Assembly (NCBI GenBank): GCA_965235415.1
Contig: CBDDXD010000001.1
Location: 422,782-486,781 of the forward strand
Direction: 5' to 3'
DNA from: Fontibacterium subtropicum
GTDB taxonomy: Bacteria > Pseudomonadota > Alphaproteobacteria > Pelagibacterales > Pelagibacteraceae
Length of the DNA: 64,000 nucleotides
The notes under the pieces are model-generated. The model saw only the letters and a program-made list of their open reading frames with translations. It was not told where the DNA came from and ran no database searches. The position numbers and the translations under genes were made by a program. This document shows, piece after piece, positions 54,600-62,774 of the stretch; positions within the stretch are counted from its first letter, which is position 1, and every line of letters begins with the position of its first letter.

Positions 54600-55522
54600 C
54601 AACCTGCATATTTACCTCTGACTCTTCTGTTCAACATGACACTGGTCCTGGACATCCAGAATGTCCTGGAAGAATTCCATCAATTATAAATGGTCTAAAA
54701 AAAATACCATCTAAAAACTTAATCTGGAAAAAAATTAGCTCTTTTGATGAGAAATATATAAAACTTACTCATTCAGAAAAATATTTAAAAAAAATTAATC
54801 AATCTTTTCCAATAGAAGGCTTAACTTTTCTTGATGGAGACACAATTGTGTCTAAATACAGTAAAAAAGCAGCTTATGATGCTGTTTCATCAATAATTAA
54901 TGCAATCGATGGCATCATGAATAAAGAATTTGATAATGCTTTTTGTATTATCAGACCTCCTGGACACCATGCAGAAAAAGAACAGGCTATGGGATTTTGT
55001 ATATTTAATAACGTTGCAGTGGGCGCAACTTATTTATTAGAAAAATATAAATTAAATAAAGTAGCCATACTTGATTTTGATGTTCACCATGGAAATGGAA
55101 CTCAGGATATTTTTTATAATGAAAAAAAAGTTTTATATATTTCGTCCCATCAATTTCCATTTTATCCTGGCACCGGCTCTGCAGATGAAACCGGAAAATA
55201 TAATAATATTTTAAATATCCCTCTAAAAGCAGGAACAAGCTCTAAGGAATTTTTCGATAGTTATAAAAAAGTTTATGATAAATTAAATGAATTTAAACCT
55301 GAATTTATATTATTGTCTGCTGGTTTTGATGCTCACAAAAATGATCCTTTGGCTAACATTAATTTAGAATCTAAAGACTATTACACTTTGACAAAAGAAA
55401 TTATGAAAATTGCAAAGCTAGTCTGTGGCAATAAAATTGTTTCAATCTTAGAGGGGGGCTACAATCTTGAAGCTATTCAGGAAAGCGCCAAGTATCACGT
55501 TGAAGCTTTATTAGAAATTTAG
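54596..55522 (+). CDS. Histone-deacetylase-like amidohydrolase (acetylpolyamine hydrolase family)
   Basis: A 308-aa class II HDAC-like zinc hydrolase. Motifs are HDTGPGHPECPGRIPSI, RPPGHHAEKEQAMGFCIFNN with the catalytic His pair, FDVHHGNGTQDIFY with metal-binding Asp/His, and LLSAGFDAHKNDPLA. Start is GTG at 54596 overlapping the dapE stop. Substrate may be an acetylated polyamine or another small acetylated compound. Last gene of the plus-strand run; one base from the convergent truA end. Confidence 0.9.
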   Translation: MTTCIFTSDSSVQHDTGPGHPECPGRIPSIINGLKKIPSKNLIWKKISSFDEKYIKLTHSEKYLKKINQSFPIEGLTFLDGDTIVSKYSKKAAYDAVSSIINAIDGIMNKEFDNAFCIIRPPGHHAEKEQAMGFCIFNNVAVGATYLLEKYKLNKVAILDFDVHHGNGTQDIFYNEKKVLYISSHQFPFYPGTGSADETGKYNNILNIPLKAGTSSKEFFDSYKKVYDKLNEFKPEFILLSAGFDAHKNDPLANINLESKDYYTLTKEIMKIAKLVCGNKIVSILEGGYNLEAIQESAKYHVEALLEI

Positions 55523-55523
55523 A

Positions 55524-56262
55524 TTAATAAAAAATATTCTCTAAATATAAACCTGCAGCTGGTGCTGGGGATGCACATTTAGATCTGTCTTTAGAATTTA
55601 AAGCATCTAATAGATCTTTTTTTGTCCATTTATTTTCACCCACAAGCTTTATGCATCCCATCATAGAACGAACTTGATGTTGTAAAAAAGACTGCGATTC
55701 AAAATAACTATAGATATAATCATTTTTTTTAAAAATATTTATTTTTTCCATGGTTTTTATTGGTGATTTAGCGCCACACGAAGCTGATCTGAAAGTTGTA
55801 AAATCATGAGTTCCTATCAAAATCTGTGCAGCATCATTCATTTTTTTCTCGTCTAAGTTTTATTTTTAATTGCCACGCCCTATCTTTTTCTATGGACAGT
55901 GGTGATTCTCGATTAATAATTACGTATTTATAAATTCTTAATTTTGCATCCCGTCTTGAATCAAAATCAGCATTAGTTAATTCTGTTTTTAAAATACTTA
56001 TAGATTCATTTTTTAAATAAAAATTTAGAGCATCAGTAATTTTTTTAGCATCAATATCTTTATTGAAATCAAAATGAAAAACTTGATGAACTGCATGAAC
56101 GCCTGCATCTGTTCTTCCCGCCCCAGAAATTATAATTTTTTTTTCAGCTATCTTTTCAATTGCCTGTTCAATCGCCTCCTGAACTGACCTGCCATTTAAT
56201 TGTCTTTGCCAACCTACAAAATGAGTGCCATCGTATTCAACTATACATTTAAATCTTGGCAT
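55524..56262 (-). pseudogene. truA: tRNA pseudouridine synthase A, split by one frameshift
   Basis: N-terminal part MPRFKCIVEYDGTHFVGWQR, with catalytic Asp in SGAGRTDAGVHAVHQVFHF, is read to about 55834. The C-terminal part (ILIGTHDFTTFRSASCGAKS to AAGLYLENIFY) is in another frame. The join falls in a short A-run before TTAGACGAG: removing one A gives QLKI-N-LDEKKMNDAAQILIG without gap. The full protein would be about 245 aa, normal. TruA modifies uridines 38-40 of many tRNAs and is rarely lost, so a one-base consensus error is likely. Confidence 0.9.
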
Positions 56263-57183
56263 TTAAGTAAATTGTGTACCTTTAGGAATTTTAAAACCTA
56301 ATAAAAATTCTTTTACTTTTTGAATTTTTTTTCCAGGTCTTTGTAATTCTAAAGCTTGAATTGCAAAATCTTTGCAAGCAATTAAAAGGTTTTCATTAAG
56401 TGTTGAGCCAATTTTTCCTTTTTGATCTTTAACCTCTGCCTTCCAAATCTTAATTCTCTCGTTTTTAAATTTAAAACAAGCTCCAGGTTTTGGATTTAGC
56501 GCATTAATTTGTCGTACAATTTTATCTGCGTTATTATTCCAACTAATTTCTTCATCCTCGCGTGTAATTTTTTTAGCATGCGTGGCTTTATTGTGATCTT
56601 GTTCTTGAAATTTAGCTTTGTCTTTTACAATTAGATCAATAGCTTTAATGATTAATTTAGAACCCAAAATAGATAATTGGTCACTTAATAAACCATAATT
56701 TAACTGATTATTAATCTCTACTCTCTCAGACAGCATTACAGGTCCTGTATCTAATCCTTTTTCAATTTTCATAATTGAGATTCCTGTAAATTTATCACCA
56801 TTCATAATTGCTCTTTGAATAGGTGCTGCACCTCTCCAATAAGGTAATAAAGAAGCATGAATATTAATAAAGCCATTTTTAGATAAATTTAAAAAATTTT
56901 CAGGGATAATCTGACCATAAGCTACTACAATCGCTAAATCTGCATTTATTTTTTTAAAGAAATCTAATTCTCCTTCATTTTTTAATGAAGTTGGATAATG
57001 AACTTTTAAATTATTCTTTTCTGCTTCTAGATGGATAGGCGTCTTTTCAATTTTTAAACCCCTATTAGATTTTTTTGGAGGCTGAGTGTAAACATAAGCA
57101 ATATCTAATTTTTCTTTTAGCAATTCTTTTAGGGTAGGAACAGCAAACTCTGGTGTTCCCATGAAAATTATTTTTAATGACAT
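56263..57183 (-). CDS. fmt: Methionyl-tRNA formyltransferase
   Basis: Formylates initiator Met-tRNA using 10-formyl-tetrahydrofolate. Motifs: MGTPEFAVPTLKELL at the start, VVAYGQIIPE, and the catalytic region FINIHASLLPYWRGAAPIQR with conserved Asn-His and SLLP. 306 aa, normal. Between def and truA, an order common in alphaproteobacteria; abuts truA by one base. Confidence 0.96.
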   Translation of the reverse strand: MSLKIIFMGTPEFAVPTLKELLKEKLDIAYVYTQPPKKSNRGLKIEKTPIHLEAEKNNLKVHYPTSLKNEGELDFFKKINADLAIVVAYGQIIPENFLNLSKNGFINIHASLLPYWRGAAPIQRAIMNGDKFTGISIMKIEKGLDTGPVMLSERVEINNQLNYGLLSDQLSILGSKLIIKAIDLIVKDKAKFQEQDHNKATHAKKITREDEEISWNNNADKIVRQINALNPKPGACFKFKNERIKIWKAEVKDQKGKIGSTLNENLLIACKDFAIQALELQRPGKKIQKVKEFLLGFKIPKGTQFT

Positions 57184-57190
57184 GGATTAC

Positions 57191-57721
57191 CTAAAAATTA
57201 ATGTGATCTGAAGCAGCCTCTTTTTTTGCTTTTGAAAGTTTTTTTAAAATAAAAGATTTTTTTAATTTCGATAAATAATCAATAAACAAAATTCCATTTA
57301 AATGATCGATCTCATGTTGAATGCAGGTTGCAAGCAATCCTTCTGCTTTTAGTAGTTGTTCTTTTCCATTTTGGTCAAGATATTTTACATGACATTGTTC
57401 TGGTCTTTCAATTTCTGCAAATTGTTGTGGTAATGAAAGACAACCCTCTTCAAAAGTACATTTTGTTTTTGATGTCCATATAATTTCTGGATTAACAAAA
57501 TACATAGGATTATTTGGCTCTGGTTCTTTTGCTATATCAATAACAACAACTCTTTTATGCACTCCAATTTGAACTGCGGCAAGGCCAATTCCTGGAGCAG
57601 CATACATTGTTTCCAACATATCTTTCATTAAATTTTTAATCTCGGCATCAACTTTTTCAACTGGTTTTGATTTAATTCTTAGTTTTGGATCCGGCTCTGT
57701 TAAGATTTGCCTAATAGTCAT
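57191..57721 (-). CDS. def: Peptide deformylase
   Basis: Removes the N-formyl group from nascent proteins, complementing fmt. Three metal-site motifs are intact: GIGLAAVQIG, EEGCLSLP with metal-binding Cys, and QHEIDHLNG. 176 aa, normal. Seven bases before fmt. Confidence 0.97.
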   Translation of the reverse strand: MTIRQILTEPDPKLRIKSKPVEKVDAEIKNLMKDMLETMYAAPGIGLAAVQIGVHKRVVVIDIAKEPEPNNPMYFVNPEIIWTSKTKCTFEEGCLSLPQQFAEIERPEQCHVKYLDQNGKEQLLKAEGLLATCIQHEIDHLNGILFIDYLSKLKKSFILKKLSKAKKEAASDHINF

Positions 57722-57766
57722 AATGAAAAAAATACTAAATCTTCTTAATTAATCAAGCACTTGATA

Positions 57767-58375
57767 CTAATCACTATTTAAAGAACTGCGATACTTAAAT
57801 GCAGAAAATAATGTTCCATCATCTAAATACTCTATCTCTCCACCCACTGGTAGACCATGCGCTAGCTTTGTCACTTTTACATTTAAATTTTTAATACTGT
57901 CTTTGATATAGTGAGCTGTTGTTTGTCCCTCAATTGTAGCGCTTGTTGCTAAAATAACTTCTTTTACTGAATTAGCTTTAATTCTGTTGATTAATGAACC
58001 TATTAAAAGATCTTCTGGGTTTACTCCATTAATAGCTGAAAGAGTTCCTCCTAAAATATGGTACTGCCCGCTATAAACATTGGTGCTCTCAAGAGCCCAC
58101 ATATCTGCTACATTTTCTACAACACAGATTTGTTCATAATTATTTTTTTTACTACAGTTACACTCAATTTTATTAGTCTTAAAATTTCCACAAATATTAC
58201 AACGAGCAACATTTTGATAAACTTTATCTAAAGCACCTGACAATGGCTTCATAATGTTGTCTCTATTTTTAAGAAGATAAAGAGCAATACGTCTTGCAGA
58301 TTTTGGTCCTAATCCTGGTAACTTTGCAATTAGAAACATTAATGTTTCTAGATCTGGATGAGAATTATTCTTCAT
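57767..58375 (-). CDS. recR: Recombination protein RecR
   Basis: RecFOR-pathway protein that helps load RecA at gaps. Helix-hairpin-helix (LPGLGPKSARRIALYLL), Cys4 zinc finger (CNICGNFKTNKIECNC), and Toprim domain (ICVVENVADMWALE) appear in the right order; C-terminal GGEIEYLDDGTL follows. 202 aa, normal. In the conserved dnaX-ybaB-recR run. Confidence 0.97.
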   Translation of the reverse strand: MKNNSHPDLETLMFLIAKLPGLGPKSARRIALYLLKNRDNIMKPLSGALDKVYQNVARCNICGNFKTNKIECNCSKKNNYEQICVVENVADMWALESTNVYSGQYHILGGTLSAINGVNPEDLLIGSLINRIKANSVKEVILATSATIEGQTTAHYIKDSIKNLNVKVTKLAHGLPVGGEIEYLDDGTLFSAFKYRSSLNSD

Positions 58376-58377
58376 TA

Positions 58378-58695
58378 CTAAAAAGGAAATTTAAATCCCG
58401 GAGGCAGTTTTAAACCACCAGTTATTTTTGACATCTCCTCTGATGATTTAACCTCAATTTCCTTTCTAGCGTTATTAGTAGCTATAACAATCAAATCTTC
58501 TAAAACTTCTTTTTCTTCCTCCATTAGTTTTGGATCAATATCTATTTTAATCATCTCATGGTTGCCGTTAAGAATTACTTTTACAGCTCCATTATTTGCA
58601 ACTCCCTCTACCTGAATGTTCTTTAATGAGGCTTTTGCTTCCATCATTTTTTGCTGCATCTCTTGCGCTTTTTTTAACATGCCACCAAAATCCAT
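58378..58695 (-). CDS. YbaB/EbfC nucleoid-associated protein
   Basis: 105-aa DNA-binding dimer of the YbaB/EbfC family. N-terminal helix MLKKAQEMQQKMMEAKASL, then GNHEMIKIDIDPKLMEEEKE, and the C-terminal GGLKLPPGFKFPF are typical. Between dnaX and recR, as in many bacteria, one base from dnaX. Confidence 0.95.
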   Translation of the reverse strand: MDFGGMLKKAQEMQQKMMEAKASLKNIQVEGVANNGAVKVILNGNHEMIKIDIDPKLMEEEKEVLEDLIVIATNNARKEIEVKSSEEMSKITGGLKLPPGFKFPF

Positions 58696-60389
58696 TACTT
58701 TATCTCCTCTACTTCACTAAGTTCTGCGTCTGGAAAACTTTCTTTTATCTTTTCATAAATTTCACTTTCAAGAGCATCTTGTAATAATTTTTTTTTATGA
58801 ATTTCTTTATTTTCAAAAATTGTATTTTTTCCAGTTTCTTTTGATAAAGAAATAATCCATCTTTCGCCCGTCCACAGTTTAAGTTTTTCAGTTAAAGATC
58901 TTACAAAGTTTTTAGATAGTTTTTCATTAAACGAAATATCAATTTTTCCAGTTTCGAATTTCACCACACGAACATTTCTTTCTAAATCAAATTTTAATTC
59001 AATTTCTTTTTTATCATTTGTAATTTGCACTAATTTTTCAAAGGAATTAATTATCTCAAGTTTTCCAACCTCTTGTTTTTTTTCTAAAATTTTTGGATTT
59101 CGATCAATATCTTCTGCCTTTTCTTGTATAACACTTTTGATTTGTGTCTTTGCTGAAATTTGTTTGTTAATTATTGTTCCAGGTTTAATTTCATTAAAAT
59201 CATCTTTTTTCTCAGCAGACTCTGCTATTAGTTGTGTATCTGAGTTTAAGGCTTCCTCAATGACTTGCTCTGGACTTGGCAAATCTTTTAAATGAACCAG
59301 TCTCATAATTAACATTTGGAAAGAAAGAAAATGATTTGGAACAAAATTTAATTCTTCAATTCCTTTAAGAATGAATTGCCAGATCATCGAAATATAAGAA
59401 AAATCAATATCTTTAGACAATTTAAAAATTAAATCAGATTCAGATTCGGAAACTGTTAAATCGTTTTCAATCTTGCCAAAACTTTTACTTCTTGAAATTA
59501 AATAAATCACTTCGAGCATTTCTTGCAAAACCAATTTTGAATCAGCTCCTAAATCAAATATTTCTTGAGCATCTGCAAGAGCTTTTGTTTTGTCGCCATC
59601 AATTACAAAACGTACAAGATCAATAATTCTTGAACGATCCGCTATTCCCAACATTGTTCTAACGGATATTTCAGTTATCTCTTCGCCTAAAACATTAAAT
59701 GTTGAAATGGCCTGATCTAATATAGATAAACCATCTCTTACTGATCCTTCTGATGCTTTAGCAATCAACATTAAAGCTTTTTCATTAATTTTTGCTTTTT
59801 CTTTCTCAGAAATTTTCTTTAAGAAAGAAATCATTTCTTCAAGTTTAATTCTTCTCAGATCAAATCTTTGACATCGCGAAATAATAGTTAATGGTATTTT
59901 TTTAACTTCAGTAGTTGCTAAAATAAATTTAAGATGAGGAGGCGGTTCTTCTAAAGTTTTAAGCAAACCATTAAACGCTTGCTTTGATAGCATATGAACT
60001 TCATCGATGATGAAAACTTTATACTTAGCACTCGTAGGATAGTATTTGGCAGAGTCAATTAATTCTCTAATATCATCGATTCCAGTTTTAGAAGCAGCAT
60101 CCATCTCTAAAACATCGATATGATTTGAATTTGTTATAGCTTCGCAATGACAAAAACCTTCGCACTTCTTTTCTAGAGTTTCAGAATTTTTACAATTGAT
60201 AGCCTTTGCAATTATTCTTGCAGTTGTTGTTTTTCCAACGCCTCTAATTCCTGTTAATAAATAAGCATTAGGAATACGATCCATTTTTATCGCATTCTTA
60301 ATAATCTGCACCATTACGTCTTGACCTATAACTTCATCAAAACTTTGCGGTCGATACTTTAGTGATAAACCTTTACGATTATTTTCCAT
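58695..60389 (-). CDS. dnaX: DNA polymerase III subunit gamma/tau
   Basis: Clamp-loader ATPase, 564 aa. AAA+ module: Walker A GIRGVGKTTTARI, zinc-binding cysteines in the following segment (CKNSETLEKKCEGFCHC), Walker B VFIIDEVHML, and sensor 1 region IISRCQRFDL. The tau-specific C-terminal region is present. Start ATG 60389 lies only seven bases past the SRP RNA, leaving no space for a ribosome binding site outside that RNA; no good later Met exists. Followed by ybaB and recR. Confidence 0.94.
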   Translation of the reverse strand: MENNRKGLSLKYRPQSFDEVIGQDVMVQIIKNAIKMDRIPNAYLLTGIRGVGKTTTARIIAKAINCKNSETLEKKCEGFCHCEAITNSNHIDVLEMDAASKTGIDDIRELIDSAKYYPTSAKYKVFIIDEVHMLSKQAFNGLLKTLEEPPPHLKFILATTEVKKIPLTIISRCQRFDLRRIKLEEMISFLKKISEKEKAKINEKALMLIAKASEGSVRDGLSILDQAISTFNVLGEEITEISVRTMLGIADRSRIIDLVRFVIDGDKTKALADAQEIFDLGADSKLVLQEMLEVIYLISRSKSFGKIENDLTVSESESDLIFKLSKDIDFSYISMIWQFILKGIEELNFVPNHFLSFQMLIMRLVHLKDLPSPEQVIEEALNSDTQLIAESAEKKDDFNEIKPGTIINKQISAKTQIKSVIQEKAEDIDRNPKILEKKQEVGKLEIINSFEKLVQITNDKKEIELKFDLERNVRVVKFETGKIDISFNEKLSKNFVRSLTEKLKLWTGERWIISLSKETGKNTIFENKEIHKKKLLQDALESEIYEKIKESFPDAELSEVEEIK

Positions 60390-60396
60390 AAAAAAC

Positions 60397-60490
60397 GGGA
60401 GACTGAGGACAACCTGAAAAATTATCGTTACGGCTGCTTCTTTTCAGACCTGACCGGATTAGCGTAACCTCCACCTGCCACCAATCTCCC
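60397..60490 (-). ncRNA. ffs: SRP RNA (4.5S-type, ffs)
   Basis: Small signal-recognition-particle RNA partnering Ffh. Read on the minus strand, it begins GGGAGATTGG and ends CTCAGTCTCCC, which close the outer stem. The conserved domain IV core GGTCAGGTCTGAAAAGAAGC is present with a GAAA tetraloop, followed by AGCC. Length about 94 bases. A TATAAT lies five bases before the 5' end. Directly upstream of dnaX, as in many alphaproteobacteria. Confidence 0.95.
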
Positions 60491-60495
60491 AAAAT

Positions 60496-60501
60496 ATTAT
60501 A
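60496..60501 (-). promoter_or_regulatory. -10 element of the ffs promoter
   Basis: A perfect TATAAT on the minus strand, five bases before the ffs 5' end. A CTGTCG that could serve as a -35 lies at 60522-60527 with a long, T-rich spacer of about 20 bases, so only the -10 is certain. It would drive ffs and, by read-through, dnaX. Confidence 0.55.
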
Positions 60502-60538
60502 ACAAGATAATTAAAAAAAAACGACAGCTATAATAATT

Positions 60539-61375
60539 TTAATATCTAAATGAATTGGCAAAATAAACACCTAAAATATCTAATTTTTCAGTATGTTTTT
60601 TTAAAATAGTTAGAGCTTTTTTTACTGCTAAGTTTTCAATATGCCCTTCAATATCAAGATAAAAACTTACCTGCTTAAAAGAATTTCCAGTTGAAAAACT
60701 TTCAAGCTTTGTAAGGTTAACTTTATTCTCGGCAAATCCACTAAGAGCCTTATGTAGTGCCGATGGCACGCTTTTTAAGCGAAAAATACAAGAAGTAATA
60801 TATTTCTTATTTTTTTTATATGGTTTTGGTCTTGCTGAAACGGACATGATTAAAAACCTTGTGACATTACCTTTTAAATCTTCAAAATTTTTCTTTAAAA
60901 TCTTCAATCCATAAATCTTTGCTGCGAGCGCCGATGCTATTGCAGATTCAGATTCTATTTGATGTTCAGAAATATATTTTGCAGAGCCAGCAGTATCAGC
61001 GGCTACTATAGGCTGTAATTTTAATTTATTAATATTTTTTTTGCACTGTCCAATAGCCTGAGCATGACTTCTTACGGTTTCTATTTGTTTGATAGAAACG
61101 TCTTTTAATCCTAGTAAGCAGTGTTCAACTTTTTGAAAATGCTCACCTTCTATTTTTAATCTAGAAGAAGATAATAAGTAATGAACGTCAGCAACTCTAC
61201 CTGCTATAGAATTTTCAATTGGAATTAATAATTTACTATTTTTGGTACTTTTAGTTTTAACAAAAGCATCTTCAAAGGTTTTGCAACATATCATGGTCGG
61301 ATTTTTAAAAATCTTTGCTGCAGCTAAATGCGAGTAAGCACCTTGTTCTCCTTGTATAATTATTTTATTAGTCAT
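60539..61375 (-). CDS. pheA: Prephenate dehydratase
   Basis: Makes phenylpyruvate from prephenate. Catalytic domain (about 1-185) starts IIQGEQGAYSHLAAAKIF and includes NVTRFLIMS with the Thr-Arg-Phe motif; the ACT regulatory domain (about 195-275) has VPSALHKALSGFAENKVNLT and KLESFSTGNSF, the alphaproteobacterial form of the phenylalanine-binding site. 278 aa, without chorismate mutase domain. Overlaps the kdsB 3' end by eight bases. Confidence 0.95.
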   Translation of the reverse strand: MTNKIIIQGEQGAYSHLAAAKIFKNPTMICCKTFEDAFVKTKSTKNSKLLIPIENSIAGRVADVHYLLSSSRLKIEGEHFQKVEHCLLGLKDVSIKQIETVRSHAQAIGQCKKNINKLKLQPIVAADTAGSAKYISEHQIESESAIASALAAKIYGLKILKKNFEDLKGNVTRFLIMSVSARPKPYKKNKKYITSCIFRLKSVPSALHKALSGFAENKVNLTKLESFSTGNSFKQVSFYLDIEGHIENLAVKKALTILKKHTEKLDILGVYFANSFRY

Positions 61376-62105
61376 TTTTCATAATATTTCTTATTTCTTC
61401 TAAATCTTCAATAGTATCCACTCCTAAAGGATAAGAATCTGTCAAACCTACGCTTATGGATATATTATTATCCATTGCACGCATTTGTTCTAGGCTTCTA
61501 CTAATTTCATTATCACTTCTTTTTAATGAAATAAATTTTTTTAATGTTTCATATTGGTAACCATAAATACCAACATGATGATAATAAAAATTTTCTGCAT
61601 TAATATTTTTTAATCTAAAAAAATCTAATGCATTGTCAAAATTATTTATCTGCATTTCTTTTTTAGTTTCAACTTTTACAATATTTTTATTTTCTAAATC
61701 TTTTATAGAGTTTAGTTTCGTAGCAAGTGTCGCTATTTGATAAAAGTTATTCTTCATAAATTTATCTAGTAATTTTATTGCTGAAGGATCAATGTTTGGC
61801 ATATCTCCCTGTACGTTAATAATATTTTTTGGTTTTTGAGAAAAATTTTTTTCTATAGCTTCAAAAATTCTATCAGAACCTGTTTTATGTTCTTTATTAG
61901 TTAAAATACTTTTTCCACCAACATCTTTTATAACTTTTGCAATTTCCTCATCTGCTGTGGCAACATATACATCTCCTATTTTGCTCTCGATCGCTCTTTG
62001 CCAACAGTGAACAATCATAGGTTTGTTATTAATTAACAATAGCGGTTTATTGGGTAATCTAGTTGCTCGTAAATGGCTTGGTATTAAAATAACTGTATTG
62101 TTCAT
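61368..62105 (-). CDS. kdsB: 3-deoxy-manno-octulosonate cytidylyltransferase
   Basis: Activates KDO as CMP-KDO for lipid A/LPS synthesis. Starts VILIPSHLRATRLPNKPLL, the CTP-binding motif of KdsB, with VATADEEI and INVQGDMPNIDP for metal and sugar binding. 245 aa, normal. Confirms an outer membrane with KDO. Followed by pheA; divergent from the cytochrome c gene. Confidence 0.95.
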   Translation of the reverse strand: MNNTVILIPSHLRATRLPNKPLLLINNKPMIVHCWQRAIESKIGDVYVATADEEIAKVIKDVGGKSILTNKEHKTGSDRIFEAIEKNFSQKPKNIINVQGDMPNIDPSAIKLLDKFMKNNFYQIATLATKLNSIKDLENKNIVKVETKKEMQINNFDNALDFFRLKNINAENFYYHHVGIYGYQYETLKKFISLKRSDNEISRSLEQMRAMDNNISISVGLTDSYPLGVDTIEDLEEIRNIMKND

Positions 62106-62113
62106 AATTAAAA

Positions 62114-62136
62114 TTATGCGACTGTAAGACGCATAA
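62114..62136. repeat. Inverted repeat between kdsB and cytochrome c
   Basis: TTATGCG (62114-62120) and CGCATAA (62130-62136) around nine bases (ACTGTAAGA), nine bases before the kdsB ATG. It could be an operator for the divergent promoters or a hairpin in the kdsB leader. No known regulator site is recognised. Confidence 0.4.
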
Positions 62137-62211
62137 AATAGATTTTAAAAAATTTTTTTTACTTTAAAGATTATGATGTTATACAATTTAGTTTATAAAA
62201 ATCACTAGAAT

Positions 62212-62733
62212 ATGGACAGTTTTGAATTTAATAAAATTGCTGCAGCGGTACTGATAGTTGCTTTATTAATAATTGGTTTAAATCAGATTGCAGATTCTAT
62301 TTATCACGTAAAAAAACCTGAGACACCAGGTTACAAAATTGAAGGTGTAACAGAGACCAAAACTTCTGCTAAAGGCGAAGAAAAAAAAGAGGAGAAATTA
62401 GCAGATATAAAAGTTTTACTTGCAACAGCAAATGTTGCTGCTGGAGAAAATACATTCAAGAAATGTGCAGCTTGTCATACTAATGTAAGTGGAGGTGCGG
62501 TAAAAATTGGTCCTCCAATGTGGGGTATTGTTGGTAAAAAATCTGCTTCACATCCAGATTTCAAATATTCGTCTGCACTTGCCGCTCACGGAAAGCCGTG
62601 GTCAGTGGAAGAGTTAAATGCATTTTTATATAAACCTGCTGATTATATTAAAGGAACAAAAATGGCTTTTGCAGGTATTGCAAAAGACGAGGAGAGAGCA
62701 AGTCTAATTGCCTATTTAAGTACACTAAAATAG
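62212..62733 (+). CDS. Membrane-anchored cytochrome c (CycM-like)
   Basis: 173-aa c-type cytochrome with an uncleaved N-terminal membrane helix (about 9-26), a Lys/Glu linker and a class I haem domain. Haem motif CAACH at 85-89 and axial ligand M151 in GTKMAFAGI are intact, with GPPMWGIVGKKSASHPDF between. Homologous CycM carries electrons from the bc1 complex to cytochrome c oxidase. Single gene followed by the AmpG-like transporter. Confidence 0.93.
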   Translation: MDSFEFNKIAAAVLIVALLIIGLNQIADSIYHVKKPETPGYKIEGVTETKTSAKGEEKKEEKLADIKVLLATANVAAGENTFKKCAACHTNVSGGAVKIGPPMWGIVGKKSASHPDFKYSSALAAHGKPWSVEELNAFLYKPADYIKGTKMAFAGIAKDEERASLIAYLSTLK

Positions 62734-62774
62734 TTTTCTTTATATTCTCTATAAAAAAAATAAATTCGTTGTTG

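Noticed and set aside
55834..55860. Programmed frameshift in truA
   Set aside because: No conserved slippery heptamer with a stimulator was seen, TruA is not known for recoding, and similar one-base A-run defects occur elsewhere in the window.
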